Source of the DNA: Spirochaetia bacterium
GTDB taxonomy: Bacteria > Spirochaetota > Spirochaetia > Treponematales > Breznakiellaceae
NCBI GenBank assembly: GCA_026002025.1
Contig: BOAU01000073.1
Coordinates: forward strand, 1 to 10,696
Length of the DNA stretch: 10,696 nt
Direction of reading: 5' to 3'
In this document: piece after piece, positions 1 through 8,256 of the stretch
How the letters are laid out: each line of letters begins with the position of its first letter
Position numbering within the stretch: position 1 is the first letter of the stretch
The notes under the pieces: generated by a model
The model's input: only the letters and a program-made list of their open reading frames with translations
The model's database searches: none
Told to the model about the DNA's origin: nothing
Translations under genes and position numbers: made by a program

Positions 1-1002
1 TTCCACCCCTTTACCGGACAGGTCAGACTTATACTGCTGGTTTTCAGAAAAAACATCCTCCCAACAGAGGCCTTTCTTTTTATTGACAGTCAGGCGCGAA
101 ATCTCCGTCCTGATCCGTGGTATATTATTGATCCGCTTCACCTGGCTTTATTCTTCCCCGTCGGCTGCCCATTGGAAGACATTCGCTCATACATCGCCGG
201 TATTGCCGCTTCTTTTCCTGAACCCTGCATTCAGGGGGTAAACGGCGGGATATTAAATGACTGTAAAGAACTGCCGGGTTCCCTGGACAAGGCGCTGTCC
301 CAGGTTTCCATGCTGTTTTACCGGGCTCCCGGAGAATTATTTGAAGGTAATGATGAAAATTTTTCGCCTCTTTCACCTGAAGAGGAAAAAAAATTAACGG
401 ATCAATTAAGAAAATACCCCTTACATGGCAGTTTTGAAGATTTTTTAAAGGGACCTTTCCGGCTCTGGTCGCTTAAGCAGCAGATTCCGCCCCATCACCT
501 GCAGAGGGTAATAATATCGCTTTATCTTGATTGGGCAGGCGGCGCCAATGCCCTTAGTGAACAACTGGTACTGGCTTTTGCTCAAATGGAAGCAGCTTCC
601 CTTAACGAGTTGATTGAAAATGCTGTTGAGTTCCTGTGTTCCAGTGAACAGGCCCGGGAACTTCTTCGCTGGGAGCTGCGATGCGCCCTGCGCTATATTA
701 GTCAATCCTATGGGCAGAACCTGCTTCTCGCGGATGTTGCGTCCCATTCCGGTTTAAGCCCCAATTATCTGAATTATCTTTTTCAAAAAAATTTTAATAT
801 GACGATCACAGAATATATTCTTAATTTCCGTATGGAAAGGGCAAAAGAATATTTAAGAACTACAAATTGGAAAGTATATGAGGTAGCCGGAAAGGTCGGT
901 ATACCAAACTACCGCTATTTTTCCGCATTATTCAGGGAACAGGTCGGAATTACCCCCAAAGAGTATCATAAACACAGCGGGAGCAAAAGTCCCGAATGTT
1001 AA
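1..1002 (+). CDS. YesN-type AraC-family response regulator, 5' end outside window
   Basis: This is a transcription regulator that probably acts as the partner of the sensor kinase encoded directly behind it. The reading frame is open from the first base of the window to TAA at 1000-1002, giving 333 visible residues, so the gene starts upstream. A TTG at 172 is only an internal codon. The last ~100 residues (about 690-980 nt) are a typical AraC/XylS double helix-turn-helix. The first helix pair lies around LLLADVASHSGLSPNYLNYL and the second around VYEVAGKVGIPNYRYFSALF, followed by GITPKEYHK. The preceding ~230 residues resemble the central linker region of YesN-type regulators (ELPGSLDKALSQVSMLFYR, then a helical stretch). 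By family precedent a CheY-like receiver domain should lie just upstream of the window, but it is not visible. The stop codon overlaps the next gene by 7 bp, which implies translational coupling. YesMN pairs usually respond to sugars or other extracellular solutes; the signal here is unknown. Confidence 0.88.
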   Translation, partial: FHPFTGQVRLILLVFRKNILPTEAFLFIDSQARNLRPDPWYIIDPLHLALFFPVGCPLEDIRSYIAGIAASFPEPCIQGVNGGILNDCKELPGSLDKALSQVSMLFYRAPGELFEGNDENFSPLSPEEEKKLTDQLRKYPLHGSFEDFLKGPFRLWSLKQQIPPHHLQRVIISLYLDWAGGANALSEQLVLAFAQMEAASLNELIENAVEFLCSSEQARELLRWELRCALRYISQSYGQNLLLADVASHSGLSPNYLNYLFQKNFNMTITEYILNFRMERAKEYLRTTNWKVYEVAGKVGIPNYRYFSALFREQVGITPKEYHKHSGSKSPEC

Positions 1003-2732
1003 AAGGAATTTTGTTTGTTAAAAACTGGGGTATGTCGGTCCGCCAGTTTTTAATGTTCTTTATATTTGCCTTTCTGATTTTTTCCATTCTGCTCGTCAGA
1101 AATACCATGAACATCGCAGAAACCGTCAGGCAAAGCGAACAGGAACGTTATCAAAGCATGGCAAATGATGCATGCCGTTATCTGGATCACTTAAAAGACG
1201 GTATTAACAGTCTGATTAGTACTCAAAGCGTCAACTGGGAAATATTCCTGCCCGGTAGGGAAAAAGACGCCCTGGAATTGCTGCGTAAATATAACAATTA
1301 CGGTGCTTACGGTATACGGGTCATGTATTACTGCCGGTCGGATGGGGTCGTCCTTTGCGGAAAGCAGGTCCTTTACGATATTTTCGGGAACCCTTACGTG
1401 GATATTTTTTCCAAAGAAATGGCCGGATTTCCATATACTATCCGTTATACAGGGCCCTATTATACCCGTTTATCCCAGGAGGCCTTCGCCGTCTGTTCCG
1501 TTGTCAGGTCTTCCAATGACGAGGCGCTTGGGGTTTTAATAGCGGAAATCAGTATAGATATGCTTAAAAATATCCTGAGCAGTTATCTGACAACATCTGA
1601 TTCGGGTTATGTTCTTTTTATGCCCGATGGAACGCCAATTACCTATGATGCAAGTCCATCCTTTTTGCCAACCGTAGCTCATACCTGGCCTCCTTTATTT
1701 TCAAATGACATTTTGGAAAACATCGTCTCATTAAAATCAGGTTTTTTCACTACCGGGGGAATTAAGAATGGGCTTTCGGTTTATAATACCAATAATAATA
1801 AATTGGGATGGTATCTCGGGGAAATAATCAATACTGAAGGTATTAACCAAACTGTCCGCAGGCTTTACAGCAGTATGGTTATGGAGATGCTGACATACTG
1901 CCTTATTATCCTGGTCATGTCTTTCAGTATGACCGTATGGCTTATGCGTCCCATCCGCGCCATGGTACTGAAAATGCGTTCAATACGGACCCTTTCAGAT
2001 CTGTCCGAAATAAACGGAAGCAAATGGGGAGAAGTTGGACAAATAATAGACAGTTTTAATTTTATGATGCGGACCATTGGGCAGTTAAAGAATGACAGCC
2101 AGTTATATGAATTGAAAATGCTGCGCAGCCAGATAGGACCGCATTTTCTGTATAATACCCTGTCTTGTATCAGCCTTATGACAAAGCAGCGGCGTGAAAA
2201 GGAAGTTCAGTCCACAATCCGTTCCCTTATTGATCTGCTGTCCTTCAGTTTTGACAGGCGGGACGAATTTGTTACATTAAACGCAGAACTCAAAAGCGTA
2301 GAAAATTATATTGACATTCAAAAGATACGCCTGGGATCCATTTTTACCTGTGAAATTAAAATTTCAGACCGATGCGGTTCCTGTCTTATACCAAAATTGA
2401 CCCTGCAGCCTATTGTAGAGAATGCAATCCTGCACGGGGTAATAACAAGAACAACCTCAGAAAAAAAAGTATTCATCAGGGCGAAACGCTATGGACAGAA
2501 TCTTGTTGTTTTTATTATGGACAACGGCATGGGAATGGATAAGGAAACCATCAGACTTATCATGGATACCGCGGACAAATTGAACGAAAAGGAAAGATTT
2601 TCGGGCATTGGCATACGCAATGTGGATCAGCGTATCAAGCTCTATTATGGAAATAAATACGGTCTTAAAATAAGAAGCCGCCCCGGTACGGGAACCATAG
2701 TACGGATAGCCATACCCGCACGGGAATATTGA
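996..2732 (+). CDS. YesM-type sensor histidine kinase
   Basis: This is a membrane sensor kinase (578 aa) expected to autophosphorylate and pass phosphate to the AraC-type regulator encoded just before it. TM1 is at about residues 17-33 and TM2 at about 299-317. Between them lies a ~265-residue extracytoplasmic region of the size of a double-Cache sensor. A HAMP-like linker follows at ~318-372. The His_kinase domain contains the family signature QIGPHFLYNTL with the phospho-acceptor His at residue 383. The ATPase domain has an N-box (LQPIVENAILHG, Asn476), a G1 box (DNGMGMD from Asp509) and a G2 box (GIGIRNV from Gly537), all intact. The ATG at 996 lies inside the end of the regulator gene, with a modest GGGAG about 13 nt upstream. 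An alternative ATG at 1032 (codon 13) would shorten the N-terminus before TM1. Base composition is visibly more AT-rich than the pump genes that follow. The ligand cannot be told from sequence. Confidence 0.93.
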   Translation: MLKGILFVKNWGMSVRQFLMFFIFAFLIFSILLVRNTMNIAETVRQSEQERYQSMANDACRYLDHLKDGINSLISTQSVNWEIFLPGREKDALELLRKYNNYGAYGIRVMYYCRSDGVVLCGKQVLYDIFGNPYVDIFSKEMAGFPYTIRYTGPYYTRLSQEAFAVCSVVRSSNDEALGVLIAEISIDMLKNILSSYLTTSDSGYVLFMPDGTPITYDASPSFLPTVAHTWPPLFSNDILENIVSLKSGFFTTGGIKNGLSVYNTNNNKLGWYLGEIINTEGINQTVRRLYSSMVMEMLTYCLIILVMSFSMTVWLMRPIRAMVLKMRSIRTLSDLSEINGSKWGEVGQIIDSFNFMMRTIGQLKNDSQLYELKMLRSQIGPHFLYNTLSCISLMTKQRREKEVQSTIRSLIDLLSFSFDRRDEFVTLNAELKSVENYIDIQKIRLGSIFTCEIKISDRCGSCLIPKLTLQPIVENAILHGVITRTTSEKKVFIRAKRYGQNLVVFIMDNGMGMDKETIRLIMDTADKLNEKERFSGIGIRNVDQRIKLYYGNKYGLKIRSRPGTGTIVRIAIPAREY

Positions 2733-2737
2733 TTTTC

Positions 2738-2757
2738 ATTTGTTAATAATTTGTTAA
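2738..2757 (+). repeat. Tandem 9-bp direct repeat at 11-bp period, candidate response-regulator site
   Basis: ATTTGTTAA occurs at 2738-2746 and again exactly at 2749-2757, so the repeats are 11 bp apart, about one helical turn. A weaker third match (TTCATTTAA, 2760-2768) falls in the same register. OmpR/PhoB-family regulators commonly bind tandem half-sites at about this spacing, and such a regulator is encoded at 9281-9979. The repeat is seen directly; its function is inference. TGTTAA (2741-2746) and TTAACA (2754-2759) also form an inverted repeat across the same segment. Confidence 0.45.
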
Positions 2758-2831
2758 CATTCATTTAATAAAGATTTTACCCCCGGTTTATCCCAGGTTC
2801 ACTTTCCCCCTTTAGGTTTGTCATATCAAAA

Positions 2832-2848
2832 GCAAATCAAGGATTTGC
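2832..2848. promoter_or_regulatory. Perfect palindrome upstream of adaptor RBS, possible operator
   Basis: GCAAATC-AAG-GATTTGC is a perfect inverted repeat with 7-bp arms and a 3-bp centre. It ends 8 bases before the GGAGG ribosome binding site of the adaptor gene. It could be an operator for a dimeric repressor or a short hairpin in the mRNA leader. No T-run follows, so it is not an intrinsic terminator. Its role is unknown. Confidence 0.4.
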
Positions 2849-2867
2849 AATTTTATGGAGGTTCATT

Positions 2868-3779
2868 ATGGCAAAGAAAACAAAGAAATTCATCGGGATT
2901 GTGATGACCATGGTTATCGCGGCGGCGCTGGTGTTCATCCCTGTGCTGGTTGCTCAGGACGGGTCGGCAATAAGCGAGACTGTGGCTGCTGAAGCGGCGG
3001 TCTATTCGGTAAAGACGGCTGCGGCCGAGACGCGCACCCTTGAGGCCTACCTCGAAGTAAACGGCGACATCGTGAGCGAGGGCCAGGTGGCGGTCCTGTC
3101 CGAAACATCGGGAAAACTGATTGCGGTAAAAGCGGCCCTGGGAACACAGGTGCGGAAGGGCGACCTCATTGCCCAGGTTGACCCCTCGAGCGCCGGAACC
3201 CGGTATATGGCAAGTTCCGTGTACGCCCCCATTTCCGGCATTGTCTGCGCGGCGCCCCTTGCGGTGGGGTCCACCGTACAGCCGGGGAGCATCATCACCA
3301 GCATTGCCCAGGCGGATGATCTGCAGATCGAGGCCCTCATCCCCGAACGGGAAGTAAGCCAGCTGCGGGTCGGCCTTACGGCAACAATAACACTGCCGGC
3401 ATTTCAGGGTGAAGTTTTTACCGCGAAGATCACCCAGGTGTCGCCGATTCTGGACCCCGCGTCACGCACAAAAAAGATAGTGCTTAACTTTACAGTCGAT
3501 GACAGCCGCGTCAACGCGGGTATGTTTGCCCACATAAAACTCAACACCCGGACTTATCCGAATGTGGTGACCGTCCCTGCCGAAGCAATTGGTGAACAGG
3601 CCGGTGCAAAGTATGTCTATGTGTTAAATAACGGCAAAGTTGGTTTACGGGAAGTCGTGACCGGCGTTACCGTTGATCATATCATTGAAATCAAAAGCGG
3701 GCTTGCCTCCGGCGACGCGGTTGTCATTCAGGGACAGCAGTTCCTCTCAGACGGCGCAGCAGTGCTGGTACGGAAATAA
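2868..3779 (+). CDS. RND efflux periplasmic adaptor (membrane fusion protein), hairpin-less, BesA-like
   Basis: This is the periplasmic adaptor that links the inner-membrane RND pump to the outer-membrane channel (303 aa, short for the family). The N-terminus has basic residues and then a hydrophobic segment at ~9-29, either a membrane anchor or a signal peptide; there is no lipobox cysteine. The first half of the biotinyl/lipoyl-like domain is at ~72-105 (GQVAVLSETSGKL, KGDLIAQVDP) and the second half at ~117-146 (VYAPISGIV, GSTVQPGSIITSI). Only about 11 residues separate the halves, so the usual alpha-helical hairpin is absent. A beta-barrel domain follows at ~150-225, including the conserved LDPASRTKKI stretch, and then a membrane-proximal domain at ~226-303 (VVTVPAEAI, GLASGDAVVIQG). 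The hairpin-less design is known from BesA of Borrelia burgdorferi. The ATG has a clear GGAGG six bases upstream. The gene heads the pump operon, 10 bp ahead of the RND gene. Confidence 0.93.
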   Translation: MAKKTKKFIGIVMTMVIAAALVFIPVLVAQDGSAISETVAAEAAVYSVKTAAAETRTLEAYLEVNGDIVSEGQVAVLSETSGKLIAVKAALGTQVRKGDLIAQVDPSSAGTRYMASSVYAPISGIVCAAPLAVGSTVQPGSIITSIAQADDLQIEALIPEREVSQLRVGLTATITLPAFQGEVFTAKITQVSPILDPASRTKKIVLNFTVDDSRVNAGMFAHIKLNTRTYPNVVTVPAEAIGEQAGAKYVYVLNNGKVGLREVVTGVTVDHIIEIKSGLASGDAVVIQGQQFLSDGAAVLVRK

Positions 3780-3789
3780 GGGGACTGAC

Positions 3790-6700
3790 ATGACTCTCAC
3801 GCAAAATGTGGTGCGCCGTCCGGTGCTTACGATTATTGTGTTCGGGCTGATTGCGATGCTTGCGGTATTTCTTGCGGGGAAATTGGCGGTTGAAATGCTG
3901 CCCAACATGGAAATGCCCATGCTCGTGGTGGCAACAACCTATCCGGGCGCGGATCCCGAAACCGTGGAAAAAACCGTGACCAAGCCGTTGGAATCAAGTT
4001 TGGTGAACATCAGCGGCCTCAAAAAGTCAAGTTCTTCATCGAGGGAACACACCAGCGTGATTGTTCTTGAATTCGACTATGGCGCGGACCTGGACATGCA
4101 GGCAAATAAAGTACGGGAAAATATTGACCGCAGCCGGGGGGCGCTGCCGGATAACGCAACCGCTCCCCTGGTGGCAACCTTCGATCCGAATTCCGACCCG
4201 ATTTTGCGTATCGCCCTTTCCAGCCCAAGCCGTGATCAAAATGAACTGCGCGCCCTTGCAAAGGATGTTTTGAAATCCCGGCTCGAACAAATTGACGGCG
4301 TGGCGGAGGCTAACGTTGAAGGCGGTACGGACAGAATCGTGCGGGTGGAAATTTCGCAGAACCGCCTTGACGCCTACAAGGTGACCATCACCGAAATCGC
4401 CGGCGCCCTTTCGGTGCAGAACATGGAACTCGGCGCGGGTTATATCAAGGACGGTAATTCCGGCAGCGCGGTCAATTACGCTATCAGAACATCCGGCGAA
4501 TTTGTGTCCATTGCCGATGTGGCAAATACGGTGGTCGCACAAATAAACAACGCGGATATTCGCTTACAGGATATTGGGGAAGTTTCTTTTGGTTACCAGG
4601 ACGCATCGAGTGAAGTCTATGTCAACGGGCAGAAGGGCGTGTTCGTGGGCGTGATGAAACAGAGCGGCAAAAACTCCGTTGCCATTGCCGATGAAGTGTA
4701 CGCGCGGATGGACAAACTCAAAGCGGTTTTGCCTGCGGATGTGTCCCTTGATGTAACCATGGACGACACCACACAAACCCGGGCCATGATAAATGAGCTT
4801 ATACAGTCCGCCATCTTCGGCATAGCCCTTGCCATGCTTGTGCTGCTGGTCTTTTTGCGCAATGTGAACGGCACGATTATCGTCGGCCTCTCTATCCCCC
4901 TTTCAGTTTTGATGACCATGCTCGTGATGAGCCTTGTGGGGATCAACCTCAACATGATGACCCTCGCGGGCCTCATCCTGGGGCTTGGCATGGTGGTCGA
5001 TTCGAGTATTGTTGTTCTGGAAAACATTTTTCAGTTCCGCGAGAAGGGTGAGAAACCGACCGTTGCCGCCGTGCTTGGTACTGATGAGGTGCTCTCTTCT
5101 ATAATTGCATCAACCCTCACCTCGGTTTGCGTGTTCCTGCCCATGTTAATTTTCAAGAATGATCTGGAAATAGTCGGCATAATGGTACAGGACTTGATCT
5201 TTACGATTGTTATTTCCCTTGTGTCATCCCTCGTGGTGGCAATGTTCCTGGTACCGGTGCTGGCGAGTAAATATTTACCCCTGCACACAAAAGCAGAAAA
5301 GCCGCTGAAAAACCGCGCGCTCATCGCTATCGACAAAGCCATAGGCGGGGCCCTTGACGGAATAGCGCGCGCCTACCGCAAAGCTTTACAGGCGGCTCTG
5401 CGCCACAGGGCGGCAACCATTATTCTGGTGATTGCCGCGTTTGCCGGTTCGGCCATAGCCCTCACAAATCTGAACGTGGTACTTGTGCCGTCGATGGATC
5501 CGGACGTCGTCACCATGTCTGTGGAAATGCCCCTGGGCACGCCCTACGAAGACACCCTCGCCCTGGTGCTGGAAATGGAAGAATATGCCGAACGGGAAAT
5601 AAAGGGCATGAAGAGCATTGTGGCGACCGCAGGCGACACCGGCAATATTTCATTTGACGCGCAGGGCAGTTATAAAGGCGAGCTGGTAATCCGGCTTGAC
5701 CTTGACGACAAGAACGCTGACACCAGCGATACTGTCATGCAAAAATTGCGAAGCCACTGGGCTAGTTTCCCCAATGCGGTGTTTGCCTTTTCCGATGAAA
5801 TGGCTGACATGCTCGGCGGATCCGACATCGACGTGGTACTGCATATAGAGGATGTACATCAGGGCTACGCCGATGCAAACAACATTGTAAAACTCATCGG
5901 GGACAATATCAGCTCCGTAACAGACCTTGCTATCGACATGAATGCGGGCCTGCCTGAAGTGTCGGTGCACATCGACAGGGGGCGCGCCTACAACTTCGGC
6001 CTGAATGTCGCCGGAATCGCTTCGGAAATTGCCGCTTCAATGAACGGTACAACCGCCACATCATTACGCTATGACGGCGAACAATACGATGTGGTGCTTA
6101 TGCTGCGGGAAGAAGACCGCAAAAAGATTCCCGACCTGGACCAGATTTTTGTCCGCGCAAACTCAGGGCTCCTCCTCCCGGTGTCCAACTTCGCGGAAAC
6201 CGGCATAGGAACCGGCCCCGTGGAAATTTCCCGTGAGGACCAGGACAGGGTCATCCACATCACCGGCAATGTGGTGGCCGGCCATAATCTGGCTGACGCT
6301 GAAAAGGAAGTTAAAGCCCTGCTCGCAGATACCGACTACGAAGTTACCTACGCCGGTGAAAGCGCCGAAACGCAAAACATGGTGAATGCCTTCATCATGG
6401 TGATAATCATGGCCTTATTGCTGGTGTTCGGCGTAATGGCCGGGCAATACGAAAGTTTCAAAGACCCGATTATCAATTTCTGCACCATACCGCTCATACT
6501 CATCGGCGTTGTTACAATCCATATCATCACCGGTTTTGCGGTTTCCGCCTTTACCATGATGGGCTTTGTAATGCTGGCAGGAATCGTGGTAAACAACGGT
6601 ATCATCCTTGTGGACTACACCAACCTTCTTGTCCGCAGGGATAAGCGCCCCGTCATGGACGCCTGCCTTGAGGCCGGAGAGACCCGCCTCCGCCCGGTGC

Positions 6701-6897
6701 TCATGACCGCCCTCACCACCATTCTCGGTGTTGTGCCCATGGCATTTTTCCCCGGCGCCTCGGCCACCATGACCCAGCCCATAGGGCTTGCCATCATCGG
6801 CGGACTCACCTCGGCAACATTTATCACCCTGTTTTTTATCCCGGTGATGTATTCAATCATCAACGGCAAGAAACAAACAAAAGGAGTAATCGCATGA
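3790..6897 (+). CDS. RND-family multidrug efflux transporter, HAE1 / AcrB-BesB type
   Basis: This is an inner-membrane proton-driven exporter (1035 aa, normal family length) that should form a trimer and pass substrates to the adaptor and TolC-like channel. TM1 is at ~10-30 and the first porter domain at ~35-330 (EMLPNMEMPMLVV, TYPGADPETVEKTVTKPLE). TM2-6 lie at ~333-520, TM7 at ~538-558, the second porter domain at ~560-860, and TM8-12 at ~864-1025. The TM4 motif is GLGMVVDSSIVVLEN: Asp404 matches AcrB Asp407, but the second acidic position (AcrB Asp408) is Ser405. The TM10 motif is GIVVNNGIILVDY, with Asn935 where AcrB has Lys940. These changes occur in other RND subgroups and do not by themselves mean loss of function. 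I chose the ATG at 3790 because AAGGGGA lies just before it and the protein then starts with the standard MTLTQNVVRRPVLT. A longer in-frame start at 3673 would lie inside the adaptor gene. Substrates are unknown. Confidence 0.95.
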   Translation: MTLTQNVVRRPVLTIIVFGLIAMLAVFLAGKLAVEMLPNMEMPMLVVATTYPGADPETVEKTVTKPLESSLVNISGLKKSSSSSREHTSVIVLEFDYGADLDMQANKVRENIDRSRGALPDNATAPLVATFDPNSDPILRIALSSPSRDQNELRALAKDVLKSRLEQIDGVAEANVEGGTDRIVRVEISQNRLDAYKVTITEIAGALSVQNMELGAGYIKDGNSGSAVNYAIRTSGEFVSIADVANTVVAQINNADIRLQDIGEVSFGYQDASSEVYVNGQKGVFVGVMKQSGKNSVAIADEVYARMDKLKAVLPADVSLDVTMDDTTQTRAMINELIQSAIFGIALAMLVLLVFLRNVNGTIIVGLSIPLSVLMTMLVMSLVGINLNMMTLAGLILGLGMVVDSSIVVLENIFQFREKGEKPTVAAVLGTDEVLSSIIASTLTSVCVFLPMLIFKNDLEIVGIMVQDLIFTIVISLVSSLVVAMFLVPVLASKYLPLHTKAEKPLKNRALIAIDKAIGGALDGIARAYRKALQAALRHRAATIILVIAAFAGSAIALTNLNVVLVPSMDPDVVTMSVEMPLGTPYEDTLALVLEMEEYAEREIKGMKSIVATAGDTGNISFDAQGSYKGELVIRLDLDDKNADTSDTVMQKLRSHWASFPNAVFAFSDEMADMLGGSDIDVVLHIEDVHQGYADANNIVKLIGDNISSVTDLAIDMNAGLPEVSVHIDRGRAYNFGLNVAGIASEIAASMNGTTATSLRYDGEQYDVVLMLREEDRKKIPDLDQIFVRANSGLLLPVSNFAETGIGTGPVEISREDQDRVIHITGNVVAGHNLADAEKEVKALLADTDYEVTYAGESAETQNMVNAFIMVIIMALLLVFGVMAGQYESFKDPIINFCTIPLILIGVVTIHIITGFAVSAFTMMGFVMLAGIVVNNGIILVDYTNLLVRRDKRPVMDACLEAGETRLRPVLMTALTTILGVVPMAFFPGASATMTQPIGLAIIGGLTSATFITLFFIPVMYSIINGKKQTKGVIA

Positions 6898-8210
6898 AAA
6901 AGAAAACATCCGCAGTATTACTGTTCTGTCTGTTCTCTGTCATTATCAATGCGCAGGAAAATTCCGGTCTTACACTGACGGTAGATGAGGCAGTTCGTTA
7001 CGCCCTGCAAAACAGCCGTCAGATCCAAAGCGGCGCCATTGACCTGGAAACGCAGAAGCGCGCAAGCGATACCGCCTGGAATACCTTCTTACCAAGTGTC
7101 GATGCGGGCGGGACCATTAACCGCGCCAATGAAGCTATGGAGATACCAGGCGTCACCATTACCGAAAAAGACCATTGGCAAATGGGCGGCAGCATAGGTG
7201 TTTCGCTTAATTTTAATATCGCAATGATCGAAACGATCAAGGCCGCAAAAATCGACTATGAGGCGGGTAAGATCACCTTTGAGGAGACGCAAAAACAACT
7301 TGAGCGTGACGTGCAAAAATTGTTTTACAGTCTCCTCCTGATGCAGGAAAGCATCAAGATGAGCGAAGAAAACCTGCTTGCCGCCCAAAACCGTGTTGCG
7401 GAAGCGGAGCAGAACTACCGTGCGGGGAAAATTTCAGAGATAGAACTTTTGCAGACCCAGGTGGCGTACCAGAATCAACAGCCGGAGGTGCTGAGGGCGA
7501 AACAGGCCCTGAAACAAAACCTGAACAGCTTCGCGCTTTTGCTTGGCATGAAGGCCGGAACCGGGATACAGGTCGCCGGGACTATTGAGCGTCCTGCGGC
7601 CGCGGAAACGGAGTTTCAGATTACAACGCCGCTTAAAGCGGCGCCGACTCGGACCGAACAGGGTTTACAAAAAAGCATCGACGCCCTTGCCGTCAATCGC
7701 AAGGCGCTTAACCTTCAAATTTTTACGCCTTCACTGCAATTAAGTTATGGACTGCAGCCCGGCGCCTCAATCACCAGCCTGAGTGACGGCACAACGGACC
7801 CCTGGAAGGATAACGGCGGCTTTTCCGCAAGCCTTGTCTGGAACCTTTCTAACCTGCTGCCCTTTTCATCAAACCGCCAACAGGTAAAAGACATAGACGC
7901 CAATATCGCGAAACTCCGCATCGCGCAAACCGACGCAAGGGAGAATGCCATAAACGAGGCGCAGCAGCTTGCCGACACCCTGGAACTTTCCCGTGCCCAG
8001 ATAAGCGCACTTGAGGCAAACATCGCCCTTGCTTCAAGGAACTACGAATTAACCGAAACGGCATACCGGAACGGCCGCACGGATCTGTTGAAGCTGCAGG
8101 ATGCGGAATTGTCCCTTAACCAGGCGCGGCAGGGCCTGCTTGCTGAGCAGTTCAACTACATATCCGCCTTTCTGGATATGGAGTACTTAACGGGTGCAAA
8201 AATGCGGTAG
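6894..8210 (+). CDS. TolC-like outer-membrane efflux protein (OEP family, BesC-like)
   Basis: This is the outer-membrane channel of the tripartite pump (438 aa). Residues 1-20 form a signal peptide: KKK, then a hydrophobic core, with likely cleavage near INA/QE. Two tandem OEP repeats follow. The first starts with LTVDEAVRYALQNSRQIQ at ~27 and includes long coiled-coil helices (EENLLAAQNRVAEAEQNYR, AGKISEIELLQTQVAYQNQ). The second ends with helices containing ALASRNYELTETAYRNGRTD and LLKLQDAELSLNQARQGLL. The repeated 'Y+.G+.(E/D)LL..Q' pattern in both halves is typical of TolC-family proteins. The start ATG overlaps the RND stop in an ATGA arrangement, with AAGGAG seven bases upstream, showing tight coupling. 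With a hairpin-less adaptor, contact to this channel probably involves the adaptor lipoyl tips or the RND protein directly; that is inference. Confidence 0.94.
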   Translation: MKKKTSAVLLFCLFSVIINAQENSGLTLTVDEAVRYALQNSRQIQSGAIDLETQKRASDTAWNTFLPSVDAGGTINRANEAMEIPGVTITEKDHWQMGGSIGVSLNFNIAMIETIKAAKIDYEAGKITFEETQKQLERDVQKLFYSLLLMQESIKMSEENLLAAQNRVAEAEQNYRAGKISEIELLQTQVAYQNQQPEVLRAKQALKQNLNSFALLLGMKAGTGIQVAGTIERPAAAETEFQITTPLKAAPTRTEQGLQKSIDALAVNRKALNLQIFTPSLQLSYGLQPGASITSLSDGTTDPWKDNGGFSASLVWNLSNLLPFSSNRQQVKDIDANIAKLRIAQTDARENAINEAQQLADTLELSRAQISALEANIALASRNYELTETAYRNGRTDLLKLQDAELSLNQARQGLLAEQFNYISAFLDMEYLTGAKMR

Positions 8211-8256
8211 ACTGTTACATAAGCGCAAAATATGCTAGGCTCAAAAGGAGGAGCGC

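Larger units (their letters stand above)
2733..2867 (+). promoter_or_regulatory. Intergenic control region before the pump operon
   Basis: This 135-bp AT-rich gap separates the YesM-type kinase from the adaptor gene and is the only sizeable gap before the pump genes. It holds a tandem direct repeat (2738-2757), a perfect palindrome (2832-2848) and a GGAGG ribosome binding site at 2857-2861, six bases from the ATG. A possible sigma-70-like promoter is TTGTTA (2740-2745) with TTTAAT (2764-2769) at an 18-bp spacing, overlapping the direct repeat. This is a weak match, so the promoter call is tentative. I see no GC-rich hairpin with a T-run that would terminate transcription from the upstream pair. 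Confidence 0.5.

Noticed and set aside
172..1002. Start of the AraC-type gene at position 172
   Set aside because: The codon is TTG and the same frame is open without a stop back to position 1, with coherent regulator-like sequence, so the gene starts before the window.
3673..3789. N-terminal extension of the RND protein from an ATG at 3673
   Set aside because: It would overlap the adaptor gene by over 100 bp and has no family resemblance. The ATG at 3790 has a good RBS and gives the standard RND N-terminus.
4036..5342. Long antisense ORFs within the RND gene and other minus-strand ORFs
   Set aside because: They are shadows of strongly coding + strand genes, with no ribosome sites or recognisable domains.
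8211..8256. Separate promoter for the kinase/regulator pair
   Set aside because: TATGCT at 8231 resembles a -10 box, but no -35 element lies at a workable distance. Read-through from the pump genes is simpler.
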